The notes: generated by a model from the letters alone, not told the origin. 64,000 nt of DNA from Adiantum capillus-veneris (GCA_014529385.2 CM043945.1:155018241-155082240), one strand, 5' to 3'. Shown: positions 12,018 through 24,877, counted from the stretch's first letter. A program made the numbers and translations.

Positions 12018-13559
12018 GACATCATACGCATATGATGTCTAAAGGGGCATTTGGAGACAAAATTTGAAAAATTTGACTACATAAGTGTGTTCAGAAGGGG
12101 GGTTTACTCTAAGTACTCATATAAACTAAAGTTTTAACCAACTCTTGACACCCAAAAGACAAAAGACAAAGTGTTGAAAACAGAAAATAGAAAAAATTAT
12201 GATTTTGAGCACATTTTTGCATGAAAATTGGTAGAAGTGCTTGAAAACCAGTGCTTGAGACTTGGGAATACCTCTGAATGAATTTTGTCCAAAAATTCAT
12301 CAGTAGACATCATACGCGTATGATGTTTGAGGGGTGATTCTGGCAGCAATTTTTAACTTTTGACGTTATACCCATCTTCTGCATGTTGTGTTGAGCACAT
12401 ACATCAAATTTCATTTCATTTGGGTTTATAGATTGAGTTTTGAGGGGATTTTACTCTTTCAAGGGATTTCCTTGTCAAAAGTGATGCTTTTGTACATTTT
12501 TTAGTTCCAAAATTTGTTGTGAGCACATATTCTTGTTCTAAACACCAAGGGGCACCTTGGATAGAAACAGAAGTCCATTCTGACCACCTAGACATCATAC
12601 GTGTATGATGTCTTAGAGGCCATATCTAAGGTCAAAAGTTACAATTGAGTGCACCCTTGTGATCTACAACATTCAGGAAGCATATATGGGCCAAATTTCA
12701 TTAAATTTGAAGCAATTTTGGGCTTGTAAAGACCACAGATAGATCTAGGAAAAGTAAAGGCTTGAATTGATCATAACTTGCACAAACATTGGTCAAATTC
12801 AATTGTGAAACTTGTTGTGAGTTGCCAGTGTAGAGGAACCTCTGGAGTGAATTTCACTTCAAATGACCAGTTGGACATCATACACAAAAATTTGATGTGA
12901 TCACATATTCTTATTGTATGCATCAAGGAGTACCTTGGGTAGAAATATAACTGAATTTTGAGCCGAAACACATCCTACGCGTATGATGTCTTAGAGGCCA
13001 GATTTGGGTCAAATCAGACATATGAGTATACCCTAGTGTCCTAGAGCATAAAAGAAGACCCTAGCCAAAATTTCATTTCAATTGGAGCTCATTTGGGCTA
13101 AAAAGTGTCAAAAGACATAAATTGGGCAAGATTAATGCTTGTATTGGCCATAACTTGCACAAAAAGTGTTCAGATTGAATTTTGAAAGTTGTTGAGAGTT
13201 GCTTGAGTGATAAGGAGTCACTGGAACAAAACTCACTTCATTTTTTCACAAAAGACATCATACACGTATGATGTCTCAAGTGCCATATTAGAGGTCAAAA
13301 CTTACATCTAAGCTCACAGAAGTGTTTGCCATCACAAAATAAGCCCAGAGACCAAGTTTCATTCAATTTGGATCACTTTTGGCTTAGTAAACCTTCCCGG
13401 GAGGTTGCAAACAATCAAACAGAAAATGGACTGATAGACCTGACTATAAGTGTCAGAATCACAAACTAAGACTTATGGTGGTTAGAGTACATCAAGGAGA
13501 GTCTACAATTAAAGTTTGGAGTGATTTTGAGCCAGTCGACATCATACGCGTATGAAGTC
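12018..13559. repeat. Palindrome array 1 (seven 22-bp palindromes, about 285-bp period)
   Basis: Palindromes with half-arm GACATCATACG and its reverse complement occur at 12018-12039, 12306-12327, 12591-12612, 12874-12899 (damaged), 12969-12990, 13254-13275 and 13538-13559. Spacings are 288, 285, 283, 95, 285 and 284. The intervening sequence is also repeated, with recurring text such as 'gaggccatat', 'ggtcaaaa', 'tttcatt(t)caatttgg' and 'gagcacata(t)'. This is therefore a diverged tandem repeat of about 285 bp with the palindrome at a fixed position. The short 95-bp unit is explained by an internal deletion of about 190 bp. No long ORF crosses it. Function unknown. Confidence 0.85.
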
Positions 13560-13951
13560 TCCCGGCTTATATTGACTATTTTGGCCATAATTGACCTACC
13601 GATATCGGATTCAAAACCTTTTTTTATCAAAACGAACCCCAGAGTAGCTCTACAAGTTTCAGTGTCAACATTGTTTAAGGCCTCAAAATTCATCCGGAAG
13701 TTAGGGGTGTCTAAAACTGACAATTTGAGAAAATTGTGAGAAAACAATCGTGGTTTTGGACATACTTTCAACTTTTTCCTAACCAAAGAACTTGAACACT
13801 TTGGAATAAGCCTTCTTACATCAATCTCAAGCTGTTAAGCTTAGAGATCATGTTCTCTTTAGAGTCAAACTCAACTTATACAAGCTTTGGAATCGCAGCA
13901 ATAGAGGAGCATCTGCCCATAATGGATCTTCCAAACTTGCAATTGATAAAG
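13560..13951. other. End of palindrome repeat family, unassigned
   Basis: It begins like another 285-bp unit, then loses similarity. No recognisable ORF or RNA gene. Confidence 0.4.
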
Positions 13952-14100
13952 TGTCAGGCCAAGGGCTAGAGGGCAGGGCCCAACCTAGGGGAGTCAAGGA
14001 CTTAGGCCAAGGGCCGGACTGAAGGTGTGGACAGGGGATCTGTTTAGGGCAAAGGGCCATGGGCTCTTCTATAATAGGTTAGTCTCCCCTCGGCCTTTCA
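13952..14100 (+). repeat. 5' LTR of LARD-like element
   Basis: Starts TGTCAGGCC and ends CCTTTCA. It is followed after one base by a perfect initiator-Met primer-binding site. Length is 149 bp, close to TRIM/LARD LTRs. It is similar in style and partly in sequence to the TRIM LTR at 36137 and to 17258-17412. Confidence 0.6.
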
Positions 14101-14101
14101 C

Positions 14102-14113
14102 TGGTATCAGAGC
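14102..14113 (+). other. Primer-binding site (tRNA-Met initiator)
   Basis: TGGTATCAGAGC, the exact plant initiator-tRNA-Met complement, then CTCAAGG. Confidence 0.85.
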
Positions 14114-14163
14114 TCAAGGGAGGAGAGCTATGGAGGAGGGGGGAATGGCTTTGCATGGCTTTG

Positions 14164-14303
<140 letters not shown>

Positions 14304-14314
14304 CCCCCCCCCCC

Positions 14315-17257
14315 TGAAGAAGGAGGAAAAGATAAGGGCATGCTTTCATGATTTTCATAGAAAAGACGAGGATGCAAAAGAGGGTCGTGGAGTTCTTGGC
14401 ATACAATTGCATGCTCCATGCAAATCTTGGCCACAAGAAGGCGAAGCTCGGCGTGTGTAGTGCTCCTTGCAAGGTGGTCGACTAAGACAACAAGGAGCTG
14501 CGTGTGCAGAGCCTCTTGAGGCGAGGGGAGAGGGTGTTTCAATCAAAGCCAAACACCACAAGGCAAGGCTTGATGGGTGCGCGCCACTGAGCCAGGGAAT
14601 TCTTGTCACGCGACCGAAGCCCAGAAAATCTTTGCACAGAGAACTTCCTCATCTGCAACCTCTGCGCGTTGCTCCCTGTAGTCGCCATTGTTATGCAGGC
14701 AATAAGTTTTTTCATTTTCTTTGTTGTGTTCTCACCCTGGCCACCCACGGTGGCAGAGCTATGAACTACCAAGATTAAGGAGGGGTGCCCACGGTCGCCC
14801 CCCCATCCTCTTCTTTCGTGCTTCAACAAGACTGTCAAGGCATGCTCTTGTAGAATTTTTGCAACCTCGGCAAAATCAAAACGATTCCAAATATGTAGAG
14901 CTTGAGTCTTGCGCAATCATGCAAGATGAACAAGGGGTACATGCGCCATAAGGTCGATCACAATCTTCATTGAGCACGGCGAGGTGCTACATCTTGGCAA
15001 GATTATGACACATATTTGACAGGCCGCCAATTTTCTATAGTTGCAAAACTTTGAACAAGCACCATGCAGGACAAGTTCGTAGACTCAAGGATTTTTTACG
15101 GAATTCCGTACATGTTGAAGGTTATTTGGTATATGGGAGATGCTTCATGGTACATCCAATAGCAAAGTGTTGACAGCAATGGCATCACATCGAGGATTTT
15201 TGTCAACTATTCCAAAATGGACGCATTAAAAGGTTTGAGATTCACCTTCTTGTCATTTTCATAGCTTTTTGTATATGATTGTATTGCGGGAGCGTGTAAT
15301 TATTTTAAACCTGGCCATGGTGCCCTGAGAGACTACCTAGGGGTCAAGTATGACCATGGTCAGTTCATTCCGTCCAATTTAGACGGTTGTTACCACAATT
15401 TGGAATAAGGAGCAAGGCTCCAACAAAGCTAACCCATAGACGGGATTTTATGTTTCTCCAACAAGGCAAGGTTGCCTAGCAGTACAAGTAACACACGCCA
15501 TGTCGACACGGTCGATTCTAAAAGGGGTACATCAATCATGTGATATCCAAGGAGCAAGGCTCCGTCCACCAAGACTACCATGGACTAAATACCTATCTAT
15601 ATATGTATTGGGTGCATGATCAAGCCCAAGAATCTATAGCTTGCAAAGAACATGCAAAGTTCATAGCTATGAGCTAAATGCCAAATCAACAACCATATTA
15701 TAGGATGTTATGACTTTCACAGCCAAGGGCAGTCAATAGGTATGTTAACTTGTTGCTTTGATCAAGCAGTATTTGGCAATAGTTGATACTTGATAGCTAA
15801 GTTGTAGATGCTATGTCTATCACTATTGGGCAATATCATGATTCTCAATAAAGTACACGCTTCGGTAAGGCCGATTCTCTATGACATTTTGACACAATTG
15901 ATTCTTCTCTACTTGGACAAATGTGTGTCAGTAAGCATACATGTTTGCTATGAGCATTCAATATCAGTTCTATCTCATCTTACTAATAGAATTCTAAGAA
16001 GCAAGGCTAGTTTCTAAAGTTCAGCATATTCTATCAGCATACAAATTTGGGAGTCTTTGCAGCATGTCTGCAAGTTTTCTCAATAGAGATCACACTAAAC
16101 CAAGTCAAGAATCCATGTGTGGGACATCCAACCGCTCTCAAGTTATTTGCATATATGGCTATGAGCCGGATTCGAGTGAACTACCAGAAACCTTGCCACA
16201 AGTGGGCGACCAAGTTAGCCAATTTCATGTTATATGTGTTTTCATCTATGTTTTACTTTTCATGTTGGAACAGATTTTTGTGCTGTGCAAAGCAACGTGC
16301 TTGGACAGACTCCATACAAAGCCGCTCATGTTCATAGCAAAGTGCTTGGCCACTTTTCCTACGAAGAAAGGCTTCTCTTCTGTGCATAGGTATTATCTAT
16401 TGACAATGGTACTGTCACATATCTTTCACCCTACGTAGATATAAGCTCATAGTTTATGCAACGGTGCACTGTGATGTATCCATGGACTACAACACCCATC
16501 ATTCTATACGCTTTTGCTATCACACTCGCTACTCTGTCAAGGATGCAATCAGTTATAGATATTTTAATATATTTTGTATTTATGCTTATTCACAGGCACA
16601 ATGCTATACATCTGCACCCTGATACATTCACGATCACCTACAAGGGTAGTGGATGAAGATGTGACTTATGGTACCTCTCTCTACGAGGGCGTGGTACAAG
16701 TACCTAGTTGTACGCTTATCCAATAAGCTACAACACAGGCATGGTATGCACGAGATTCTATGCAAGGGGCATACAACACATTTGAATAAGGGGTTTTTCT
16801 CAACCCAGCATTCTCTCTCTCTCTTTCCAACTTCTTCGCAGGAAAGGTGAAATGCAACTAGGCGTACCTTCATTGACATCTTTCTATGTCAATACGATAA
16901 TAGGAATGGCTAAGAGCCATCTTTTTGTAACGTCTTAAACTTGTAAGGGTTTGTCTCTACCAAGGTGTATAGACAAATCCAACAATTCATACAACATGGC
17001 TGCTCACACAAAACCAATATTATGGATTTTGGAGTCTAGAGAAGATCTAGTGGTGAATATGATTCAAACTTGAGTGGATCTTCTATTTTATCTATAGCAC
17101 TACGAGTGTCTATACGAATACAATTTTGGAGTAAGACTCAACTCGTGATTACTAAAGCCTTGATGGTCCATTCTTGGCACCTTCACACTCGCACTTTCAC
17201 TGAAAGAAGTCCACAAGCTGCCACGGGGTAGTGGACAAATTTCAATTTCCAAAGGAA
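14315..17257 (+). mobile_element. Non-coding internal region of LARD-like element
   Basis: About 2.9 kb with no retroelement domain on either strand. Short ORFs are present but none is recognisable. A primer-binding site at one end, matching-style LTRs and a long non-coding interior fit a large retrotransposon derivative that would depend on proteins from another element. An alternative is a long unrelated intergenic stretch with only a 5' LTR fragment. Confidence 0.4.
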
Positions 17258-17412
17258 TGTAATGCCACGGGTAGACCCAAGGGGGGCCATGGACATAGGC
17301 CCAAGGGTCAGCTACTAGTTGAGCAGTTTTTGGGCAAATTGTAGCCAAGGGGTTTGACAATGTTAATTTTAACCAAGGGGTCTGGATTGCGAGGAAAACA
17401 CCGAGGGTTTCA
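17258..17412 (+). repeat. Possible degenerate 3' LTR of LARD-like element
   Basis: Starts TGTAATGCCACGGGTAGACC after a purine stretch (aaaggaa) and ends GGGTTTCA. Length is 155 bp, against 149 bp for the 5' LTR. Shared text includes the 'gcca-ggg-taga' start and 'gac(a/t)taggccaaggg'. No matching target duplication was found, so the pairing is uncertain. Confidence 0.35.
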
Positions 17413-18341
17413 GGTGCAATATTACTTGCATTTCATTAATTTTCAATTCGTGTTCCTAGGCCTTTACAAGGGGAAATTTGGGCAGGATGTGCAACCTATG
17501 TTATCCTCCATTTTTGCTCTTAAGAGAAATGACAAGTTCATATAAGAGCCAAGAAATTTGGGTGGTAGTGTCCAAAATAAGTTTCTGCATTATGCAGTTA
17601 TAGACCCACTTGTAGGGTTTATTTGACACATGTTGTCACATGGGATGCAAGATGGTCTAGGAACTCAAGGAGTTTGGTTTAGCCAGTGTGGAGCATGGCT
17701 AATGAGGGTCCCTCTCACTCACGTTGTAGTGTGTTTGCAATTACCTCCATGCACAAGTACATCTCGTACTTGAAGGATGTTCTTTTTTTAGACAGCCTTA
17801 CATGAGACATATTCCATATGTGGAGAATATGAGTTTTTGGGACTGACACTGGCACCCACTATTTCAATTATGTGTCATGACAAAGTCCCTAGGTGCTGGT
17901 CTAATCTATTTTCTAGACCATTTTAGCACGATGTATCAAGAGCAATTTTGGTGGTTAGAAATTGTTGGATACTTAGAATGACTTGTTCATGTACAAGTAC
18001 TGCTAAACAACATTACAGATGGTTGTCTATACATATAGCAAGGCTCTGAGTTGCTAATGAAAAAGGTTCATTGTTTTTCCTTAGAAGTGATTAATATTTC
18101 ACCTTCTATTATGGTTCGGATCTGTTTTTTGCTAAATGAATGCGCACTAGGTGTTATGGGCCCTAGTGTTTAGCAAAGGCTGATTTGAAGCGGCATGGAT
18201 ATTCATCACATCAATTGCTTATGAAGCATTTTGTACTCTATGTGCAGTATCTCTATGAGATTACTTTTGGGTCTACCAATCACCAATAGAGGTCATGGCT
18301 CAGGTTGGGTGCTTGTGGATCTTCCAAGATAACCAAGATGG
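17413..18341. other. Unassigned intergenic sequence
   Basis: No convincing ORF, repeat or RNA gene. It ends at the first base of the gypsy A 5' LTR. Confidence 0.5.
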
Positions 18342-20534
18342 TGATAGCCGTTTTTTCGGCTCTCATAAAATGTTTTAAGAAGCCACTTCACCCCAAAGAA
18401 ACACCCTAGCACAATGACTAAGCTCGCTTTTCCATTGTAAATAGTGTGCGTGCTTTTAGGGTTTTTATCACATTTGTTTTATCAAATCATTGAGCGAGTC
18501 GGGCTAGGAGACAAAAAAATAAATTTATAATATTACGGTCCTCTTTACATGTAAATATTTTCTATCAAATAAAGGACCCAAGTATAAAGGATTTTTTTCA
18601 AATTTTTTGTATTTATATAAATATATATTCCTAAGTGTGCATTTTTTCTAAATCTCTTTGCATCCTTTCAAGGCATGAAATATTTCTATGTTAGTGTGTA
18701 CATACCCCATAATATTTATTTTTACAAAATAAACCCATGCATTTCATCCCGCACCCTCGTGGAAGGCAAAATTTGTTTCTACACTGTCACTCACTTTCAC
18801 TGGATATTTTCTCACTTGCATATTTTCCTCTTTCACCCAAAAACAAAATAAAATACTCCTATCATGATATTCCTTCATGGGTCCTGCACATATTTTTTTC
18901 CATACACCATGTGCTCATAAAGACAAGGGCTAGGAAAAATCCAAGCACTAGGTCTATCATGTGCAATTGTTTTTTATTCTTCAAATTTCATCATCCATGC
19001 ATCTGGCAAGGGCCACTTGGATTCCTCAGGTCATGGCATGGCTCATGGGGGGATCACCTTTGGATGTATAAGGAGAGTTCAACCAAAAAGGGTCCCACAT
19101 AAGCACCATTGCAGTCCCACAATACACAACTTTTTAGACCCTTCTATCATCCGAATCAACAAAAGTTATCAACATACAAAATGAAGTTCATGAGCTGAAT
19201 TATTTTACATAAATATTTCAGCAGTTTTGGAGAAAAGCACAATTTTTGGTGAATTGTTTGGTGTGACCCAGTGTGCCCACTCTATGCACACAAGGATCCT
19301 CTCACTCTTCTCTCACATTTTCACACTCCCACCCACATACACACTCATCCCTCTCCATCATCCTTTCAAATGTACAGATTTCCATGCCCTCTCACCTTCT
19401 TCACCATCTCTCCTTCCCCTCTTACCACCATAGCCTTCTACATACACATATGCTCTCATACCGCTCTCTACTACCCCCAAATTACAATTTCATGTTAACT
19501 CCTCTAAAAGGCATGAACTTTTTGCACTTTATCCTTGCATAACCTCTACAAATCAGAGGTTTTTCATCAATAATCCTCATCTTCATCGTGGAGATCAACC
19601 GTGAAGGCAACGCAAGAAGCAGAAGTAGAAGAAGAAGAAGAACCGGCGGTCATTTTCATAAGGGTGAGTCCATAATTATTAGAGGTTTCATCAATCTCAA
19701 GAGCTCATCCACCTCATTCACCCTTGGTTCCTCGACAATCAAGTCATCATCACTTTTGTAAATATGCCACTAACATTTTCTAGTGATCACTAACAACTAA
19801 CCCTTCTTGTAAATTGCACCCTCTACTATCTAATAGAGTAGGCACCTCCAAGTTACTCATCTCACTCTCAATAATTCTCCCCCTTGAGCCCACATCCATG
19901 TGGCTTAAGGGATAAGGAAGACCCACTCCCATTTAAAAAAATCAAAATATTTCCTAATCTCTTGTTTTGTCAATAAAATTGATTAGAACTAATCCTAATC
20001 AAAGCTTCCAAAAACCTATAAATAGAACCCATCTCTCCTTGTAAAAGGCATCTCTACACCATTGCACACTAGATTGAGCGTAGCACATGCAAGTTCTATC
20101 TTGGTTGCAAAGAGAGAGAAAGCTTTCTCTACACCATCACTTTGGTGCATAGAAAAGCTTGAGCTAGTTGAGTGAGTGCGAGTAGAAGAAAATCTTTCTA
20201 CCATTGTTGTATCTACCCCAACATCAATGAATTGGTAGTTTTGGGTGCAATTTCATGTCCAAAGGCTCACGCTTCTCCTCCAATTTGGCTTTAAAAACTC
20301 ATTCAAATTCATAAGGTGACTTGTTTCAGTGAAGGTTGTTGTTTTGTTGCTTGTCCTTGTGATTCATTGGCTATTGTTGGTTGGCTACCATTGTAAAAGG
20401 GTGGATGGTGAGAGGGCTCCCATAACCATAAGACAATGTGCTAGTGATGCTATAACCAAATCTTGTCACTTGAATCCGCAAGCTCTAGGTGCCTTCTTGT
20501 GCAAATCATAAGGTTGAAGCTAAGTTGTACACCA

Positions 20535-20579
<45 letters not shown>

Positions 20580-20838
20580 TTTTAGTGTGTGAGAGTGTTC
20601 CATTGGTGTTAGGGTTAGTGTAAAGTCCTTACTTGATTTTGGGTTGCTCTAACGATTCTCCTTTTTTTGTGTCCTAGTTCGCTTTTAAACTAGGTGGTGC
20701 CTCTTGTGAAGTTGGGTTTTGGCTGTGGGTTTGTTGTTTTGTTGTGCTTGTGGTTGCCCCAGCCCCAATTGAGCAGCATGGGAGCCATGAGGGGTGTTTA
20801 GAGGTCGCTTCTGTTGTTGCTCTCCCAGGACCGCCTCA
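18342..20838 (+). repeat. 5' LTR of gypsy A (Tat-type)
   Basis: The start TGATAGCCGTTTTTTCGG is set by comparison with the 3' copy at 26733 (TGATAGGTG...), which follows a polypurine tract. Similarity to that copy is high for about 950 bp, until the 3' copy is truncated. A TATA box lies at 20017-20025 (TATAAATAG) and a CT microsatellite at about 20538-20576. The end near 20838 is inferred from the primer-binding-like motif at 20843, giving about 2.5 kb. Confidence 0.7.
20538..20576. repeat. (CT)n microsatellite
   Basis: About 39 bp of CT repeats inside the gypsy A LTR. Confidence 0.95.
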
Positions 20839-20842
20839 ATTT

Positions 20843-20859
20843 CGGTGCCCCCACGGAGG
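20843..20859 (+). other. Candidate primer-binding site of gypsy A
   Basis: GGTGCCCCCACGGAGGA. The same motif with one change (GGTGCCCCCACTGAGGA) follows both visible LTR edges of the family C elements on the minus strand (57707-57724 and 62420-62437). The position after an LTR suggests a primer-binding site, but I cannot assign the tRNA. Confidence 0.4.
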
Positions 20860-21452
20860 ACGGCTTGTGTATTTTGTGTAGGATCAACCTTTAGCATAGT
20901 CAAGAAGTTTGCATGAATCACGAGAATTTGTATGATCCCTTCATTCCCATTCCAAGGCAAAAGGTACACATAATTGTTAGTACTAAGTTACAATTTCAGC
21001 GTGTAATTCGTAGAACTTTAGGTCTTCTTAGGTTGGCCGAGATAAACGCTTTAGTAAATCCTTTTATTTTGCCTCTCATTAGGTACGACCTTAGTCTGGA
21101 CGTCTATATTTTTGTTTTGTTTTAAGAATTAGGGCATGCATAGACCATGGATAATGGCCCAAGAAAAAAGGTTTTCCCCTTCCATTTCACTCCACACATT
21201 AGAGTAAACATTGCAATTAGTAGATAAATCCATTTTCAACAATGTATTATTGTGTTCATGTTTGGTGCCCAAAGAGTAGGAGAAATTCGCGTCACCAAAC
21301 CCTGTCATCCTACCTCTTATTGATTATCATAGGTCATTTGATGTGAATATTTTTATTTTGTTGTAGAATAGATTGCAATTTAGAAAATATTATTGTGTAA
21401 ATCTTTTAAAGAAAGAAAAAACAAAAACGTGCGTCACTTTGAAATCAATTCA

Positions 21453-22129
21453 ATGGAGAGCCAACGCCAAATGTCTGGATATCCTCTTTTCTTTGGAGAG
21501 CCTGGAGAGGATGCAGAATTATTTTTAGCGAATTTCAAAAAGTCTTGCCGTATCAAGAGGATAGTAACTGATCAAGAACGTGTAGAATGTTTGAGGTGGT
21601 CCTTAGGAAAGATGCTAGCACTTGGTTTGACTCTTTGCCTGAGGGAGTTAAGGAGAATTACACAGAAGTTTTGAATCATTTCAAAAAATATTTCTTTGAT
21701 CCCCAAAACACTCAAAAACTATGGCAAGACATTGTTTCTCATAAGCAAAAAGATTTAGATGACTACTACTTGTACAAGCAAGAGTTTCTACATCTTTGGG
21801 CTCTATGGATACGAAATGTTGCTAACCCTGGTGATGGTGCAGAATTTCTAAAGAAGGAGAGGTTCATATCCGGACTCTTTCCTGACCTTAAGGTAAAAGT
21901 TGAGGCTAGCGCACCTACTACCTTTGATGCAGTTGAAACTAGGGCTGCTGAGAAATATAGGAAACTCAAGTGCTTAAGGGGGGAGGTTCCAATAGAAGGT
22001 CTTAGACCCAAAGGTAAGTCACAAGCATCAACATTTAGGGAGCTTCCTGATGAATCTTTAAGTAGCCTGTCAATTCACCTTGCACAAGCTATAGGTCCAA
22101 AGGGACAATCAAAGAAGTCTGAAGAGTGA
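21453..22129 (+). pseudogene. Gypsy A Gag (frameshifted)
   Basis: The start ATG at 21453 opens MESQRQMSGYPLFFGE, and a frameshift near 21610 moves the reading to the frame ending at 22129. The text RKDASTWFDSLPEG and NHFKKYFFDP is typical of the retrotransposon Gag capsid domain (W-F-x-x-L, then F-x-x-x-F). Gag forms the virus-like particle. The zinc knuckle follows in a third frame at 22157-22198 (CWNCGESRHGMYNC, CX2CX4HX4C, complete). Confidence 0.75.
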
Positions 22130-22156
22130 GATTCACGACCTAGAAGAGTCTTGCAA

Positions 22157-22426
22157 TGTTGGAATTGCGGTGAGTCTAGACATGGGATGTATAATTGTCA
22201 TTGGCCCCATGGGGAGCCAGGGAGACCTAACTTGAATTACCCAGTGATGAATGCAGGTGAAGGAATTGGTCAACAACCAAGGCTTCTACAAAGACCAAAT
22301 GGACCAAGACCACCTCCACAAGGGGTAGAAGGAGTTCCACCTTTGCCAGATCCAAATGTGCATGTGGTAGAGGTGACAAATTCAAATGAGGTTGACATGG
22401 AAGCAAATTGCATTAAGCGTGGCTGA
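22157..22426 (+). pseudogene. Gypsy A Gag zinc knuckle and proline-rich tail
   Basis: CWNCGESRHGMYNC keeps all four metal ligands (22157-22198), and a Pro-rich linker (PNGPRPPPQGVEGVPPLPDP) follows. The knuckle binds element RNA. It is in a frame different from the capsid part because of a TGA at 22127-22129 and a shift. Confidence 0.7.
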
Positions 22427-22558
22427 GGAAAAGGTAAAGAGAAAGAAGGTGTCACATCACAGAGTGACCATGGACGAGGCAAGAAGGCAAAGGAGACCAA
22501 GGAAGCTAAGAGGACTTGACGTCATATCAATCTCCAAGACTTCCCTCTTGGACATGGT

Positions 22559-23100
22559 ATGGCTCCATACAACCTGTTGGAAGACATGCGAGGTAAGGGT
22601 CCTGATATTTCATGGCCTCAATTCCTTGCATTATGTCCACAAGTTAGAAGGGATTTAACAAAGGTAGTTAGCACTAGGAGAAAGGTAAAAGAGAGTGTGC
22701 CTGTTGTAAAAATTGCACATGTTCAAATGAATGAGGATATTACACCTGTGCTAGATTGTTACATCAAAGGAAGATTGGTTAGGAAAGGTCTAGTGGATGG
22801 GGGTGCACAAATTTGCATCATGATAGAGGGACTCATGCAAAGACTAGGCATACACATCCATGAGACACCCCGGAATCAAAGTGAAGATGGAAAACAATAG
22901 CAAAGCTAGGTGTGTAGGCATTTGTAAAAATGTTTTTGTAGAGGCCTTTGGCATTAAGAAGGCAGTGGATTTCTATGTCATGTCTACCAAAGGAAATGGT
23001 TACCCATTTATCCTAGGAAGACCATCGCTAATGAAAATGCAAGCTTTGCAGAATTGGGAGAGTGGAAAGCTAATTTGCAGGATTGGGAGAGTAGAAAGCT
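22559..23100 (+). pseudogene. Gypsy A retropepsin-like protease
   Basis: Two frames together give DCYIKGRLVRKGLVDGGAQ, with DGG at the D-T/S-G active-site position, and then GYPFILGRPSLMKM, the I-L-G-R-P segment near the end of retropepsins. The frame break lies near 22870. A 27-bp tandem duplication (ttgggagagt-ggaaagctaat) at 23055-23108 follows the domain. Role: maturation of Gag-Pol. Confidence 0.65.
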
Positions 23101-23389
23101 AATTTGCAAGAATGACAATCATAAGAAGGTTGTCTTTGACATGAAGGAGCAACGCCAAGAGGAGCTCCATGAAGAATCATCTCAAAGTGAGATGGAAGAA
23201 TATTGGACCGATAACACTTTAGAAGAAGAAAGTAGCGGTAGCATTACTGAAGAGGAGTCTTCCATTGAAGTCATGGGGGTAAGGTTTAAGCCAAACAACC
23301 AGGAGACCTCTTGTCGAGGTTTGGAAGAGGTAGGTACTCAAGAGAACCAAAATGTGCAAGATGAAGGAATGTTAGAAGGTATGTTGTCT

Positions 23390-24140
23390 ACAACACTTAC
23401 AAAGGACGAAAGAGAGGAGTTCAAATGTGTGCTAAGGAAATTTCCTAGGCTTTTTGCTAAAGACTACACCGATGTGTGTGGAGTAGATGTTGTTCATCAC
23501 AAGATTGAGTTGAAGCGAGAGGCCACACCTAGGGCTCAAAAGCTACGAAGGCTAGGAGTCATCAAGGAGCAGGCTCTACTCAAGGAGGTAATAAAGCTTC
23601 TAGCAGCAGGTTTCATTTATCCAGTGGAGAATTGAGAGTGGGTCTCTCCCGTTGTTGTCACTCCTAAGAAAAACGGCAAGTGGAGGGTGTGTGTGGATTA
23701 TCGTCCACTCAATGAGGCAACAAAAAGAGATCACTTTCCCCTCCCATTTCAGGATGAGATACTAAATGAGGTAGCTAGTCATGAGAAGTACACTCTGTGT
23801 GATGGCTACTCATGCTACTTTCAATAGGGATTGCTTTGGAGGACCAATTGAAAACAACCTTTATCACTCCTTGGGGTTGTTATGCTTTTAGAGTTATGCC
23901 ATTTGGCCTGACAAATGCTCCTACAACTTTTCAACTTTTCATGAACATGGTGTTTCAAGCATTCTTTGGAAAGTCAATCAGGGTGTTCATTGATGATTTC
24001 TGCATTTATAGATCAAAATCATTGCATCTACAAAAGGTAGAAGAAGGTTTTAAAAAACTTTACGACATGGGAGGTCAACTCAACCGCCACATAGGTGAGG
24101 ATGAAGTGATCTTGCTTGGTCACAAAGGTTTCCTATAAAG
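23390..24140 (+). pseudogene. Gypsy A reverse transcriptase
   Basis: Motifs in order: KNGKWRVCVDYRPLN (about 23670-23714), [13 protein letters not shown] (about 23899) and VFIDDF at 23983-24000 with both catalytic aspartates. Stops at 23633-23635 and 23826-23828 and a frame change near 24116 break it. RT copies the element RNA into DNA. The order protease-RT-RNase H-integrase identifies Ty3/gypsy. Confidence 0.85.
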
Positions 24141-24877
24141 GTATTGAGGTGGATCCAGCAAAGGCAAAAGCTCTCATTGAGCTACCATCACCAAAGAGTC
24201 TTAAGGAAGTCATCTCATTCATTCAAAAGGTGAAGTATATGTCACACTTCATTCACTTAGCCTCGGAGTTACTTCACCCTTTGCAAAAGTTGACACAACA
24301 AGTAGAATTTGCATGGTCTGATGATGTTGAAGAGTATTTTTGTAATATTAAAGTCATTCTGTCAGAGCTACCAACACTCATGCCTCCTTGTTGGGAGTAC
24401 ACATTCTTTGTTAGCTCTAGTGTTGGGAAGGAAACGATTGGTGCAGTTTTATTACAACAAGATCCCCACAGTACCAGGATGCGACCCATCTACTTTTCTA
24501 GTAGGGTCATGAATGCTTTAGAGAGAGGCTACACAGAGGCAGAACTCATGATGCTTTCTCTCATGTTTGCAGTGAGAAATTTTAGGTCCTACTTGCTACC
24601 AAAACCTTTTGTAATTATCACTACAGAAAATTTGTTCCCTTGGGTGTCATCTCAAATGAATCTTAGTACTAGGATCTCAAAGTGGATTATGGAGTTGCAA
24701 GAGTTTCAATACTCTTTCAAGGTAGAAGATAGTGTGCGTGCACAATTGGCAGGGATTTTCACTTATAAGGTACATGAGAAGGAAATAACGGTGCCTGAAG
24801 TAAAGACCCTACCATTGCCACCACCTAAAAGTATTCCTAATGCTTTAACTTTGTTCTTTGATGGAGCTTTTCGATGA
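24116..24877 (+). pseudogene. Gypsy A RT connection and gypsy-type RNase H
   Basis: An open frame of about 253 codons. The start (GIEVDPAKAKALIELPSPKSLKEV) is the usual RT thumb end. The RNase H part has ETIGAVLLQQD, RPIYFSSRVMNALERGYTEAE and SYLLPKPFVIITTE. The Asp at the usual TD-position is replaced (TTENL), so this RNase H is probably damaged. It ends FFDGAFR*, running straight into the second RNase H domain. Confidence 0.75.

Noticed and set aside
12018-13559. CRISPR-like array
   Set aside because: Repeats are 285 bp apart, the spacers are homologous to each other and the genome is a plant, so it is a tandem repeat.
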